Shown here: piece by piece, positions 10,329 through 21,539 of the stretch
How the letters are laid out: each line of letters begins with the position of its first letter
How positions within the stretch are numbered: the stretch's first letter is position 1
Source: Basidiobolus ranarum
Taxonomy: Eukaryota > Basidiobolomycota > Basidiobolomycetes > Basidiobolales
Direction of reading: 5' to 3'
NCBI GenBank assembly: GCA_040143965.1
Contig: JASJQH010000086.1
Location: 1 to 31,871 of the forward strand
Length of the DNA: 31,871 nt
Translations under genes and position numbers: made by a program
The notes under the pieces: generated by a model
The model's input: the letters and a program-made list of their open reading frames with translations, nothing else
Told to the model about the DNA's origin: nothing
Database searches by the model: none

Positions 10329-10439
10329 GGGTTAGGTTGTTAACAAAGAATCAAGACGAAATAAAATAGATTGGAAATGGGTTGCCAACAAAAAGAAGAC
10401 AGAAATATGGCTGGTGTATGATGAAGAGACGGACTCCAA

Positions 10440-10448
10440 CTTTATATA
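10440..10448 (-). promoter_or_regulatory. TATA box of the permease gene
   Basis: On the minus strand this reads TATATAAAG, about 112 bases before the permease start codon. Position and sequence fit a TATA-dependent, regulated promoter. Confidence 0.55.
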
Positions 10449-10470
10449 GGGATTTTGGCTGCCAAATCAC

Positions 10471-10820
10471 CTATCAAAGTACGAATGCTTAACCTTAATG
10501 ACACCGCGCTTATTAGGTAACAATCAGAGTTTATTGGCGATGGGTATATTAGTGTATAGCCAGAAAGCAACAAGCCCACAGCCAATGGGGCACTCTTATT
10601 GTTAGATACTGTGCAATGTAAAGTTTAAGGATAGATGTTCTCGTGATTCAAATAGAATTGGTTAGTGCGGTTTTCACATTAACATTCAAACATCAAATAA
10701 CCGATAAGCTTATCTTTCAATAGAAGCTCTTCACAAAAAACAATCTACTTTAGTAAAAATGTCTTCTGCGTATATCGACAGGACGAGATCAGATAATCTA
10801 TATTTGGAAGTGGATTATCA
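10471..10820. promoter_or_regulatory. GATA-factor site cluster upstream of the permease
   Basis: HGATAR sites, the class bound by AreA/Nit2/Gln3, occur at 10471-10476 (minus), within the 12-base palindrome GATAAGCTTATC at 10703-10714 (one on each strand), at 10791-10796 (plus) and at 10815-10820 (minus). I estimate about two would be expected by chance in this length, so the excess is modest. The palindrome and the neighbouring amino-acid permease make nitrogen-catabolite control plausible. Confidence 0.4.
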
Positions 10821-10828
10821 CCTTACAA

Positions 10829-12773
10829 TTGGACTTCAATTCGAATATACATATATATTAGCTTGTGATGTCGCAATTGCGAGTGAAAGTTGTGCTATTG
10901 AGCCGGTCCAGAGTCGGTAGATCAAGATATCATGCACAAAGACTAACATGAAACAGAAACCGAGCTTCAAGAAAACATTTTCCACCGTTGAGTTGTTTGT
11001 GACAACTTTGCTTCAGAAGATTCTGGAGAAAATCAGTCAAGTTGGCATGAAAGGTCGGGGTCGAAGTTAACTTTTTGTCCGAGGAATACACCAGCAAAGT
11101 CTAGCACTTGTTACACCATTTTCAGCTTAATCTTAAGGATTTAAGAAACGCAATTGTTGGAAGATCTGATGATGTCCAAGCAGGTTACCTATTCGAAGTT
11201 TGGGTTGCCCACATTCTTAATAAGTCAAGTAGTTCATTTATTTCGCAAAGCACGCAATTTGTATCATATCTATCGTGGGATCAGAATATACGTTCCTTGG
11301 ACTTGGGTCATGGTTGATAACTTTAATTTAGTAATACTCAATATTTGGTCCCAACATTTGGGTGAGAACCAGAAAGCCCATTTCATTTCGGCTTTGGTGA
11401 AATCATTTCGGTCGACTATGTCACAATCCGGTTGTTTCGACGGTTAATTTGTTCCAAAATTATAGGATTTGTGTCAACCTCAGCTTCATCTCAAATTTCA
11501 CCGTATCTAAATTTCCTCACCAACGTTACTTTGATCGACCCACGGAAGTTATCTCAAGCATCTAAAAGTTACCTCCAACCGTGGGTTTTGTGCAAATAGA
11601 AGCATTTGTGGTAAGGAAATATCCAAGTGTCAGGATCTGGTAGAGAATAACGGTTTGCAACGTCAAAATCTTTTCTTAAATATGATCTCTTTGCCATGGA
11701 CAAATGACAGTGTCAGAAGAGGATGAATATCAGATGTTTGTCTATAACATGGCTTTTCATATTGTGGAGCTCCATGTTAATCTCTACAATGTTACTGAGG
11801 TTCCAATAGAATGCGTATGTTTATCAATGGCTACTATCAGCGTAATAGAGAGCCAAGTGTAACAATATTCGCAGAAATCTTGGTAACAATTGAGGCAATA
11901 CTCCGCAATAACGATGACTTGACTCCTAAACGCCATTGCCATGGTTGGGACTGGGTGACAGATCCTAAAGAATCGCAATTATCGATCGTAGTCATCCAAA
12001 TCAGTAAAGGGATGTACACGAGTAGAAGCGCTAGTAACGTCACCATGTATAAATGTGCGTATACGCTCTCTGCGCCATCTATAAAGCCATTATTGCTCTA
12101 CCCCTTAAAAGGAGATGCACTTCAATAAATCACTGCCATTTATATTGCGTATTCTCAATTTATCCATTTTATTTATTGGCACAAACTTAATTTAGGTTAG
12201 AGTTATTCCGTATATAAAAAATAATTGTTCCCGTTATAATTTCATAGCTTCGATATCTGGCATGATTTATTAGATCAACATGTCCCTGATGTTGTACATA
12301 AAAAGTAAAGCTGGGATCCGCCATGTATCACTTGCATTCACAATCTGGCAAATTCATATCATCTCCTTAATTACTATATAGCATCAACAATAGACAGAAA
12401 CATTCTTTGCTTCTTCAAACCATCATATCCACTGTCAATTTATAGAGTTCACATCAGCCTTGTTGTCTTCGCAACCACAGCTTAATACTTAACTGTTTAT
12501 GCAACAAAGCCATTGGCGATTGGCGGGAATTTAAACTAGTATGTATGCCAACCTATTTTAACTGGTGATACTTAGTACGACATACTTGTCTCACATATCC
12601 AAGAAATAAGTTGAGAGCTTTCTTGTGGAAAGTGGCCTTTCTACTTCCAAAACTGACTTTGTTCTTCTAACTAAACAGAAAACAATTCCTCAATTACTGT
12701 GCTACAAAATATTTTCGAACAATATAGAAGGGAAATCTAACAAACCGTATTTATTTTAATCGACCTACTCATA
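10829..12773. other. Intergenic, nothing firmly recognised
   Basis: About 2 kb without a supported gene. Open frames of 69-105 codons occur (for example 11154-11447 and 11811-12128, plus), but they lack motifs, have overlapping frames on the other strand and show no splice logic. The stretch 11,100-11,450 might be decayed sequence, but I cannot assign it. Confidence 0.4.
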
Positions 12774-13954
12774 ATGGAGGAACTTCCACCTATGTGCGTC
12801 CCTTCTCACGATAGGTTTGAATTTGCCATTTCCGTTTTTTTGGCAGTTGGAATGCTGGCTTCATATCTTCCTCAGGTATTAGCTAGAGCTATTGCTTTCA
12901 ACAATATTTTGGATAAGAATTTAACGCTTTTCTAAGCACTTCAAAATCCTCGCTAGTAAATCAAGTGAAGGATTTAGTCCATGGTTTTTATTATTGGGTT
13001 CCGTTTCCTGCGCATCTAGCTTTTTAAACGTTCTAGTATTACAATTTCCAATTCTATCTTGTTGCAGATTTTTGGTGAGTTTGTCTTCTGAAACTTTTAC
13101 CTCTAACAATCCATTTACTAACATCTTCTTGTACAGTCTTCTGGCGATTGTTTCGAAAATATTCTTGGAATTATTCAAGTGGGGATTCAATGGGCCATGT
13201 TTGCAATAATGTAATTATTCATTTATTTAGTGATAAATGTTGTTAGCAAGTTTCGACACTCTTTCTAACCTTGAAAATGTTCTTTAGCTTGATCTTGTAC
13301 ATGATATATTTTCCTTCACATAAAAAAACAACCACTACAATTGATAACAACCAGCTCACTATCGTAGGGCAAGCACCTGACTGGAGGCATTCTATACTTG
13401 TTGCTTTCCTTGTCTGTGCCCACTTTACCCTTTCCCTTGGAGTAAGTATGTGGATATTGGGCTCTTACGGAGCCATGTCAAAGCAGGCTCATCTTTGGGC
13501 CGGTTTCCTTGGTTTACTAAGCACTACAATGGCTACTTTGCAATATATTCCCCAAATCCATCGTACATGGAGGTTGAAGGTAATATTAATATTGCATATG
13601 CTCATATTCTTTACATATTTTGTGACATGTCAAAATTCTATTGCGATTACGTAGGCGGTAGGAGCCCTTAGTATTCCCATGATGCTGATGCAAACACCAG
13701 GAGCATTTCTGTTTGCTTATTCTATCTATCTGAGGCCTGGAACTAACTGGACGTCGTGGATGACATTCTTGGCGAGTGGTACTTTGCAAGGAAGTTTATT
13801 GATCATGTGTCTAATTTGGGCTTCTCGTAAAGATGAGAGGATCATGGTTGGAACAACGCTGGTTCATAACCCATTAGATATCAAAACTGAGCGAACCGCC
13901 TTGCTTGGTAATCAGCTAATCATACCTACCAACGGGGAATCGTCTTACATGTAG
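12774..13954 (+). CDS. PQ-loop repeat membrane transporter
   Basis: Seven-transmembrane PQ-loop family protein of 301 residues. Exons: 12774-12875, 12937-13074, 13137-13210, 13288-13579 and 13655-13954. Phases close and the total is 906 bases. The first PQ motif is Pro33-Gln34 (SYLPQ), at the end of exon 1, and the second is Pro193-Gln194 (LQYIPQIHRTW). Between the repeats are conserved blocks such as SEGFSPWFLLLGSVSC and ESILGIIQVG-like text (here ENILGIIQVGIQWA). After the second PQ come SIPMMLMQTPGAF and SGTLQGSLLIM, as in a fungal subgroup of PQ-loop proteins. Relatives export cationic amino acids or cystine from vacuoles or lysosomes, and the substrate here is unknown. The start ATG gives the usual short acidic N-terminus before segment 1. 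Confidence 0.9.
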
Positions 13955-15038
13955 TCGTAAATGCTATTACCCTACCGCAGTAATCCAGCCATCATTTCCA
14001 AGTTGAACGAAATATTCCAATTCCAAGCCATGATTGTTTCAATTGTAACATTGATGGATTATCAGTGATCAGTAAATTGTTTGGATCCATTAAGGAAGAT
14101 ACACTCTAGCCTTTGTTCAGAATAGCTAAATCCTTTTACATGGTTATAAAATTAAAGTATAAAATCAGGGAGTCACGCTTGCATGAAAGTAACCAAGTGA
14201 TCTAATCAGTAGAGAAGAAAGCAATACAATGCTCGGCATTCTATAGGGCACTCATCCATGAAGTATGCCGAAGAGTACTTTGACCGGTATAGAGATGTCT
14301 TGAACATCTGAGACCTGCACCATGATGTTACTCTGCGTATCTGTCATACTTTCACACAAGAGTCTCCTGCTTTGATCACTCTCCATGTGACCCACATGTG
14401 ACCCCAGCAAATCATACGTTCACATTATCATGAAGCCAAGATCCTGCGACCAAGTCATACTTGGACTGGCAATTTTAATAAGATATGGTTCGATAATCGT
14501 GATTTAGTAGTTGCAATCGCAGGTACATTATTCCAGGTGTTTAGTAGTAATACTCAATATTCTTCTCTGACTCCCCACTTTCGATTGTTGTTACGTGTAT
14601 TGCTCATAACCCTTGCAAGATGGCACTTTTAATCAATGATTGTAAGTATATCAAGAAAGGAGCTAGACTGTTTCTAGGGGACATTGTTGAATCCTAATTT
14701 TCCACACTCCACCTGATTGTGGCTACTTGGATTTTATAATCGTCGAATATTTGCCAAAGTAAATTCCATGTACTCACAGCATATGAATCCTAAGGTACCT
14801 TCGAATAAATTATTAATGTGTCATCCCAATTGAGAAATATATACCTCTGTTCGTGTTCATTTGCCTTGGTCAGTATCTCTAAATGCAGGGTCTTCTTGGT
14901 ATATATTGGATGATGTATATTCCTGCGGCATAGGTGATACTTGGCGCAAGATGTCTTTTCAACTCATTTATAACTACATATTTATTGAATGATAATAATG
15001 AGCAAAGGAAATTTTTAACACGAAGATTGTTTCAAAAT
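13955..15038. other. Intergenic with a coding-like stretch
   Basis: This holds the 3' UTR of the PQ-loop gene and the 3' UTR of eIF3f (minus). In between, 14,260-14,630 looks like decayed coding DNA and is listed separately. At 14384-14404 the ten bases CATGTGACCC occur twice, one base apart, creating a CACATGTG palindrome. Confidence 0.4.
14260..14630 (+). pseudogene. Possible decayed coding stretch, family unknown
   Basis: A single plus-strand frame beginning at an ATG stays open over about 120 codons except for about two interruptions, where roughly seven would be expected in random DNA of this composition. Local base composition is less AT-rich than the flanks. Parts read like protein (YAEEYFDRYRDV near the start, IWFDNRDLVVAIAGTLFQVF later). 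I do not recognise a family, so it could be an old gene copy, a mobile-element remnant or chance. Confidence 0.3.
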
Positions 15039-16232
15039 TTAAGCCAAATTTTGTAAGCTATTGGCGAGAGATAGTTGAGCGCGAGTCATATTAGTAAGGT
15101 ACACAACCATAAGTAGGTCCTGTAAATGACTGTTGAAAAGTTTCTCGAAAGAAGAAGGATCAATCTTAGGAACAGTCGAAATGGTATCCATTAAGAATCG
15201 GCCAATCGTGTTATTAGCTGGAGTTTTGCCCTCCTATTAATTGTGAAACAAAGTCAGTATGATTTCTTCTTTTAATCGAGGGTAAATTACTATACTGACC
15301 AAAACACTGTCAACATAGGTGACAACACGTTCCAACATCTCTTGAAGTTTGATGATGGCATTTTCAAGGCTATCCATGTCAGATAGAATGGAGGTGACAC
15401 TCTTTGGTGATTCTTTGGTGACAGAAAGGACCTCGACTTTTAAGTACATTAGAATATATATATCATTGACATAATGGATAAAAAAGAAACTTACGTCCAC
15501 TTTTTTCCGAAGCATCATATTTGATTTCACAGGGAATAGGAAGGAACATACAGTTCTCTGCCTTGGAGTCGATGCCAATAGGGGAACTGAATATGATATT
15601 TTAGTAAACTTCATATTATAATAATTACTAATTGCTAAATAGTACCTTGTAAACGCTTGAATACCCAACTTGTCGTTAGTAAGATTTGTATCCATGGTCA
15701 AATGAACAGCCTGGAATGGTTCGACTTCACGAGAATAGAAGTCTTGAATCAAAGCAGAGTAACTATTAAGAGAACCGCCAGTAGCATACCTAATAAAACG
15801 TTGACTCTTTTAGACTAATGATAGCATTCATAATAATAGATTAGACATCCATACCAGCCAACAATGACTTCTTTAGGGTTTACACGTTGATGAAGTTCAT
15901 ACATGCTTCTGTGATATTCCATATCAACAGCAACCTTCAAAAAAATATACATTCAGTATATAGTCAAATTAAACAGACTCTGCACCAGTTACCTGATCTT
16001 GTGTTTCATCGTGGGGAACGGGGAAACAATTTTTTATTTGGATTTCACTACCATCTTCACTTCTAACACCCAATAAAGTCCCAATTACACGATCTTGGTT
16101 CTCGTTGCGTCGGAGATAATGGTCGAGAATAGAGAAGAAAACGATTGGGTTAACAGTGACCGAGACAGAAGAAGAAGTTTTGCCATTACTGGAAGGGAAA
16201 TGAAGAGAGGAAGCTTGAGTATTGAAGCCCAT
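15039..16232 (-). CDS. eIF3f: Translation initiation factor eIF3 subunit f
   Basis: MPN-domain subunit of the eIF3 complex, which brings mRNA and Met-tRNA to the 40S ribosome in the cytoplasm. 295 residues, six exons: 16232-15993, 15934-15855, 15789-15646, 15586-15495, 15436-15300 and 15233-15039. Total 888 bases, all in phase. The MPN domain starts with [18 protein letters not shown] and continues [10 protein letters not shown], then the conserved [20 protein letters not shown]. Where active JAMM enzymes have H-x-H-P after the Gly-Trp-Tyr, this protein has A-T-G-G, so it lacks the zinc ligands as the family usually does. The C-terminal helical part includes [20 protein letters not shown]. 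Length matches fission yeast and animal core eIF3f. I chose the ATG at 16232, the only one before the MPN domain in the open frame. Confidence 0.95.
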
Positions 16233-16421
16233 ATTTTCTATTGTATTCCTTAAAGGAGGACGAAACTGTTTCAAAAGCGTTTTACCGAACTTGGCACTCG
16301 CTTAGAAGAGTGGAAAAGAAAATGAGTATAAAAGTACAATTAGATTTTGTCGGCGATCAAGAATGATTAATGAAAAAAAATTCCATATATGCACTTGGTT
16401 TGGATGAGTATTTAATTCTAT

Positions 16422-16930
16422 TTAAGATTCAGCATTGAACACGACCAGACAATTGCGATTGTAATCGTCAAAACGAAAGAATCCAACGACTCGGATAGGC
16501 TGTGGACCTTCAATTAGCAGGATGATTTCAAAACCATTTCAATTTGAATTGGGTTGTAGCTGAGTATAGGAAAGTGTATCTGAAGGATGGAATTAGCACA
16601 AAGATTTTCACCAAGCTACTGCACTAGTATGTGTTATTGAGTATCTTTGACTGTGCATTGTGGGATAGGGGATCCTGCAATACTAAGTTTTTGGAAAAGT
16701 AACTACTTCGTCCACATTCTTGATATCTTCATCATATATTGGCTCTGGTGCTCAAGTGCAGATATATGAACCAAGATGGGTTTGTTGGATGTAACGTCGA
16801 CTGGCTGTGTTGTGCTATTGTCTTCAAGAGCCTGTCCATTAGATTTGCAAATAAGTAACGAACATAAGGTAGGGTCAGCGTCTTGCATCTTTGCTATCAA
16901 ATCACCAGTGATATTCTCGATGCTTGGCAT
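16422..16930 (-). CDS. Unidentified minus-strand coding fragments
   Basis: Two minus-strand stretches look like protein. The first (16930 to about 16,760) starts with a true ATG and predicts a helix then a strand (GDLIAKMQDADPTLCSLLIC), loosely like roadblock/LAMTOR-type small proteins. The second ends with a stop at 16422-16424 and reads P-I-R-V-V-G-F-F-R-F-D-D-Y-N-R over its middle. They may be the first and last exons of one small gene just upstream of eIF3f on the same strand. I could not find a donor/acceptor pair that joins them cleanly, and the second piece has a stop just above it with no acceptor between. Treat as an unresolved or decayed gene of unknown function. Confidence 0.3.
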
Positions 16931-18066
16931 ATTGTTATTGTGGTGTACCTTGTTAGACAGGCGAAATCATGCTTCATTTACAAACCATCTGTTAATTTTG
17001 ATCAAGGATACTATCTAGATTCCACGAAGCAGCTGTTTACTGAATTTCAGATTTGTGACAAATACATTAGGACCTGGGACATTCTGGATCTATGGGGGTT
17101 TGCATACGATTTACATGCAGTTTAAGCCTTGGTATAGCAACTGGTCAAGGATAATGCAATCGAATATTAAAGGAATCGGTCCGGAAATTGGGGTTTTTCA
17201 AATGTATTTACATGTTCAATAAACCTTAATGATGTTTGAATCTAAACATTTAATCAATTAGCATTCGTTCTAGGTACGATTTATTCGACACCTTCATCCT
17301 ACAGCTGACTCTAACTCCGTTACTCCTTGAATGAAAGTTTATTTCGCTACACAAACATGATTCAGCTTCAAGCCTATCGCAGTGCTTCCCTACATTACGA
17401 TGTCCTTGAAGGATTTTCATGATACATTGATGCTCTATCCACACCAAAACCTCATGGTGTGGCAATCTTCTAGATAAATCAAGAAATATCGAGGAATTTC
17501 AGAACCTCGTACATTTTCACTGTGCTAAGTCATATTATTTGACGGGAATTACTAACAATCTTGAGTGATTTTCGTCAGGAGAGATCGTGCAAGAGATTGA
17601 GCATATCCCATTGCTAGGGAATGGTGTTGAAGAGGAAAGAACATCAAGATTTCTCTAAGAAAATGGATGCAAACTATGTCTTGGTTAAAAATAGTCACTT
17701 GCATCATAAGAAAATACTCCTGAAGTGTAGAGATATTTTGCTGCTTCTGCACACGGTAGTAACCACGAAAAAGGAGTATTTGAGCAGGGGGATCAACCTA
17801 ATTTAAAAGCAAATAAACAATCTTTCGAAGGCTGCAGGTAGGGTTGGTGGATATCTGGAGTGAATTTCCTTGCGTCTTCTCATAGGTTAAACCGACGCTA
17901 AATCCGTTAGAAATGACCTCAACACTCAAAGATATACGATTCATCTTACTACAACCTGAACATCAATTTAACTCAAACATCACAAGCTAAGAAATAGGGG
18001 AGTGACTAATAAAGAATGGAGATGGTAGAGCACCGCTCTTCTCTTCTCTATCAGTCATCCAAACCT
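16931..18066. other. Intergenic, nothing recognised
   Basis: No supported gene. Small open frames on both strands (for example around 17.25-17.47 and 17.55-17.81 kb) overlap each other and have no motif. The right end is the upstream region of the tyrosinase gene. Confidence 0.4.
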
Positions 18067-18074
18067 TATAAATA
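18067..18074 (+). promoter_or_regulatory. TATA box of the tyrosinase gene
   Basis: TATAAATA lies 98 bases before the tyrosinase ATG, a normal position for a TATA-dependent fungal promoter with a short leader. Confidence 0.55.
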
Positions 18075-18164
18075 GTGAGCAGTCTTCTCCATCCAATTCC
18101 AGAGACACATTATCGAATAATCTCCAACACTTCTTAGGAATCGACATCACATATAGCTGCTCTA

Positions 18165-19466
18165 ATGTTCCATAAGAGGTTGATTTGGTTATTTTTCGCT
18201 CTGGTATTGCTCGGCGCAACTTTAAAGAGAGTAAGTGGACAGGCATGCGGGTCAATCTCTGTCCGACGAGAAATTCGTCAACTAAGTCAAAGTGAGCGTG
18301 AAGAGTTTTTTAACGCCCTGAAAGCACTACATAATCAAAGTCAACCGATTAGCGCGTATGATGCTCTTTCACAGATTCACTCGACCTATGCTCACGAAAT
18401 TCATAGTGGCTCCGCTTTTTGTCCTTGGCATCGGCAATTCCTTCGCGAGTTAGAAAAGAAACTTCAGCAAATAAACCCTAAAGTGACGCTGCCATACTGG
18501 GTAAATATTAGCAACATTTATTCCTCTTTCCACTAGATCACTTACAAATTCAATTTATCAGGATTGGACTATTGATTCCCAAGCCCCTCATCAGAGTGAA
18601 ATATTCAAGAAAGAATATTTGGGTGGAAATGGAGGTGCCCGAGGCTGCGTGTCAGATGGACCTTTTGCGGGGTGGAAAATGAGGTATCCAAAACCTCACT
18701 GTTTGTCTAGGAATTTCAACCACAAGAACACAATAGGCTCCTTTTACTCCAGCGAAGTCATTAATAATATTGCGAATAACTCTCGGAATTATGCAGACTT
18801 TCGAGGTCAATTGGAAAGTCCCATTCATGGCGTTGTTCATATGGGCATAGGAGGAGATATGACGGTCATGACGAGCCCCAACGAGTAAGTAGTACAAATA
18901 TATATCTACGTGTGTAACTGTAGTGACCTGATTTGCGATTTAGCCCTTTGTTCTGGTTACATCATGCTTTTATTGACAAAATATGGGCGGATTGGCAGGC
19001 AACTAATCCAGGTAGAGCCCGAGAATATAACGGAAAACGGACTAAGGGAGGAAATGCCCTTCCCACAGATATCATGAATCCATTCAACGTTCCAGTATCA
19101 GCGCTTTTGGATACCACCGCATCGGGACTTTGTTATCGTTATAGTAATTCACTACCAACAAAACGTCGCCGAGGAATACCTTTGGTGAATCCTACAGACA
19201 TATTAACCGAAGGTATAGAAGCAACTAAGCTCCACGTACCTGATAAGCTTGACCAGCAGTGGATTCAACTTAATGGAGGCACACTGGAAGAAACTCGCTC
19301 CAGAGAACAACAGTTTGAGGGAATTATTCAGAAATTGAACCAGTTAAAGGATTACATCTCACCAAATGCTCGTTCAAGACGTGACGAAACCTTAGTTAGA
19401 CTAATTCGTGGAACATTAGGCTCTCTCTTTACTAGAGTATCCACTCCCAGATCGATAGGGCTTTAA
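18165..19466 (+). CDS. Secreted tyrosinase (type 3 copper oxidase)
   Basis: Copper enzyme that oxidises phenols to quinones, as in melanin formation, probably extracellular. 393 residues, exons 18165-18500, 18562-18884 and 18944-19466, in phase. A signal peptide (residues 1-25, hydrophobic core IWLFFALVLLGATL) is followed by QACGSISVRREIRQLS, typical of secreted fungal tyrosinases. CuA ligands by spacing are His72, His80 and His89 (the last in PWHRQF). CuB ligands are His201, His205 and His227, with the signature D-P-L-F-W-L-H-H-A-F-I-D at 220-231. Position 86 is Cys (AFCPWHR) where the family pattern usually has Leu or a similar residue. The C-terminal tail after about 260 is basic and polar. 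It is much shorter than the cleavable domain of mushroom polyphenol oxidases, so this is a short-form enzyme. Whether it acts on monophenols or only diphenols cannot be read. Confidence 0.93.
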
Positions 19467-19826
19467 GTACCCTTGGAATGTAATAGTATGTACCAACCAT
19501 GCTCCTATTCATAATGCACTTGCTTTGATCCTCAAATTTCATTAAATTGTTTAGTGAATATTTTGTTGAGTTTTCATAGTTCTTGTGTTTCCCGTGGCAT
19601 TCTCAAGATTTGTCCACATTTGATGTACAACAAATTAATCTTCATCAGACACTTCAATTTCATCAATTTCTCTTTGTAATAAATATGGTCAATCTATAGC
19701 CACAGTAGTAATAATGCTTACCAGCTATTACAGGGAGTCCTCTAATACAGGGGAATTGCAACTTTGTTATGATAGCTTTAATACAGAGTTCAGCTATCCC
19801 TTGTGACATTTTACAACGACAATAAA
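19467..19826. other. Intergenic between tyrosinase and ERI1
   Basis: 360 bases with the tyrosinase 3' UTR (an AATAAA lies at about 19,678) and the upstream region of the ERI1-type gene, transcribed in the same direction. No other feature seen. Confidence 0.45.
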
Positions 19827-20862
19827 ATGGAGGTAGGGGATATAAAGAAACCCATACCTAATACCGTAGAAGGTTTAAGGGAACTTTTAGCCGAGTTAAA
19901 CTTGGACACAAAAGGGCAGAAGAAAATACTGAAGGAAAAATTGAGAAAACACATGAGAAAAGCTACTACTGAGAAAAAAGTAGCGGAAAGTCAACAATCT
20001 GACTCGTTGAAAGAAATTAAAAAGAAAAGGTAAGAGCTAGATTTAACAGAAATTGGTACATATTTTATGTAATTCTGACATTTTCACAGACTTCAACCCT
20101 TTGATTACTACCTATGCTTTGATGTAGAGGCTACTTGCGAGGAAGGGGTGAACTTTGACTTTTTGAACGAAATTATCGAGTTCCCTATAATTCTTGTAGA
20201 TTCGAACTTCGAAATAGTGAGTTCATTTTAAGGAATTTCTATTAAAATCGTAACTAAAGATTATTACTCAGGTAGATACATTCCATCGCTATGTTAAGCC
20301 TTCAAAAAATCCCACTTTGTCAGAGTTTTGTACTAAATTGACAGGAATCACTCAGGTACGAATTGTGACTTTATACGTTTCATTATATTTAGTGGTAGCA
20401 ATCATATTTTGATGGCTATTTCAATGTACTAAAAGATAATTTCGTAACTAGGAAACCATCGACAAAAGTGCAAGCTTTGGTGAAGTACTCTTGGAATTTG
20501 AAGTTTGGCTAAATCAACATTCTCTCTTTAAAGAAAACTCTAGTGTCTTCATTACCGATGGACCGTTCGATATTCGAGATTTCATCGAAAAGCAATGTGA
20601 TCATTCGCATATCATTAGACCCAAGTATTTCACCAGACCCTGGATAGATATACGTAAATTATTTGGTAAATTCTACAAATGCGAGAAACGCAACATCAAT
20701 GGTATGTTGGCCAAACTGGATCTAACATTCGAAGGAAGGGAGCACTCAGGAATAGATGATGCCAAAAATATTGCAAAAATTGCCAAACGCATGCATGAAG
20801 AAGGTTGCATACTTGATACGAACTGTGTATTGATGACACCGCCTTACAAACTTCGAAAATAA
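19827..20862 (+). CDS. ERI1: ERI1-type 3'-5' exoribonuclease
   Basis: DEDDh exoribonuclease of 274 residues. Animal and fission-yeast relatives trim siRNAs, 5.8S rRNA and, in animals, histone mRNA tails. Exons: 19827-20029, 20090-20216, 20272-20355 and 20452-20862. Total 825 bases, in phase. A SAP-type nucleic-acid-binding motif (about residues 12-45, TVEGLRELLAELNLDTKGQK) is followed by a Lys-rich linker and the nuclease domain (about 72-262). Catalytic residues are all present: Asp79 and Glu81 (CFDVEATCEEG), Asp174 (ITDGPFD), and His236 and Asp241 (EHSGIDDAKNIAKIA). The blocks LTGITQ, PWIDIRKLFGKFYK and GCILDTN match human ERI1 position by position. I use the ATG at 19827, since the frame above it has no other ATG. 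The order SAP then exonuclease and the size agree with the family. It is convergent with EDC3. Confidence 0.95.
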
Positions 20863-21539
20863 AATACTGGCAACAAAACCGATCCAAATTGCTATGCTCC
20901 CAACGGCCATATGATGCCAGCACATTTCCCATACCTATAGAAAAACTCTGGGTTTCGCCCTCTCAACGAGGTGTTACGGAGTGATATTCACTTTTGAGCA
21001 AGCAAATCAGCTGTATATGCTCCGAAGTGCTATTTATAATCTCGCAAAGAGGATCGTAATTGGTTGAGAGAGGATAGTTGCGTATGGGTGATGTGGAGAG
21101 TAACCGTAGATAGTTACAAACTGGTGTAAAGTTCAATATAGGGCAGACTAAAGTACAGATTGGGCTAAGATTAGAATTGCACTTCAGATTGCCATAGAGA
21201 TCATTTTATTTGCCGCTCGTCAGACAGCACATCCATGGATAGCTCAAAATATATAGCACTATGGATACAAATTGGGTAAGCGATGTAACAGGATCAAACA
21301 GCCTACATTAAATAATCTTCAATATAACGATGCACTTTATTCATAACACGATTGAGACAAACTGGATATTTTTGATGTAGATGCGCAGCATTAAGTGAGA
21401 ATTAGGTGATTTTTTCGTAGGTGTAGTTCATACAATGTGTAGTGTACAAAATAGAAATTCCTCAAGCATAGACATGAGCACATATCAACATAATAAATAA
21501 CAAAGGTATGTATACTTTGTGAACTGTATCTGCCCCCGT
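20863..21539. other. Intergenic between convergent ERI1 and EDC3
   Basis: About 680 bases shared by the 3' ends of two genes that run toward each other. No coding frame or structured RNA recognised. The transcripts could overlap here if either reads past its poly(A) site. Confidence 0.45.

Noticed and set aside
11108-12128. Frames of 69-105 codons on both strands
   Set aside because: Overlapping frames in several phases, no conserved text recognised, no splice logic.
14384-14404. CATGTGACCC repeated twice with a CACATGTG palindrome as a bHLH control site
   Set aside because: It lies inside the coding-like decayed stretch, far from any gene start; most likely a local duplication.
18024-18060. 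Sequence GGTAGAGCACCGCTCTTC resembling a tRNA D-arm and anticodon stem
   Set aside because: No T-arm (GTTCRANYC) or acceptor stem pairing follows at the right distance; the region is the tyrosinase promoter.
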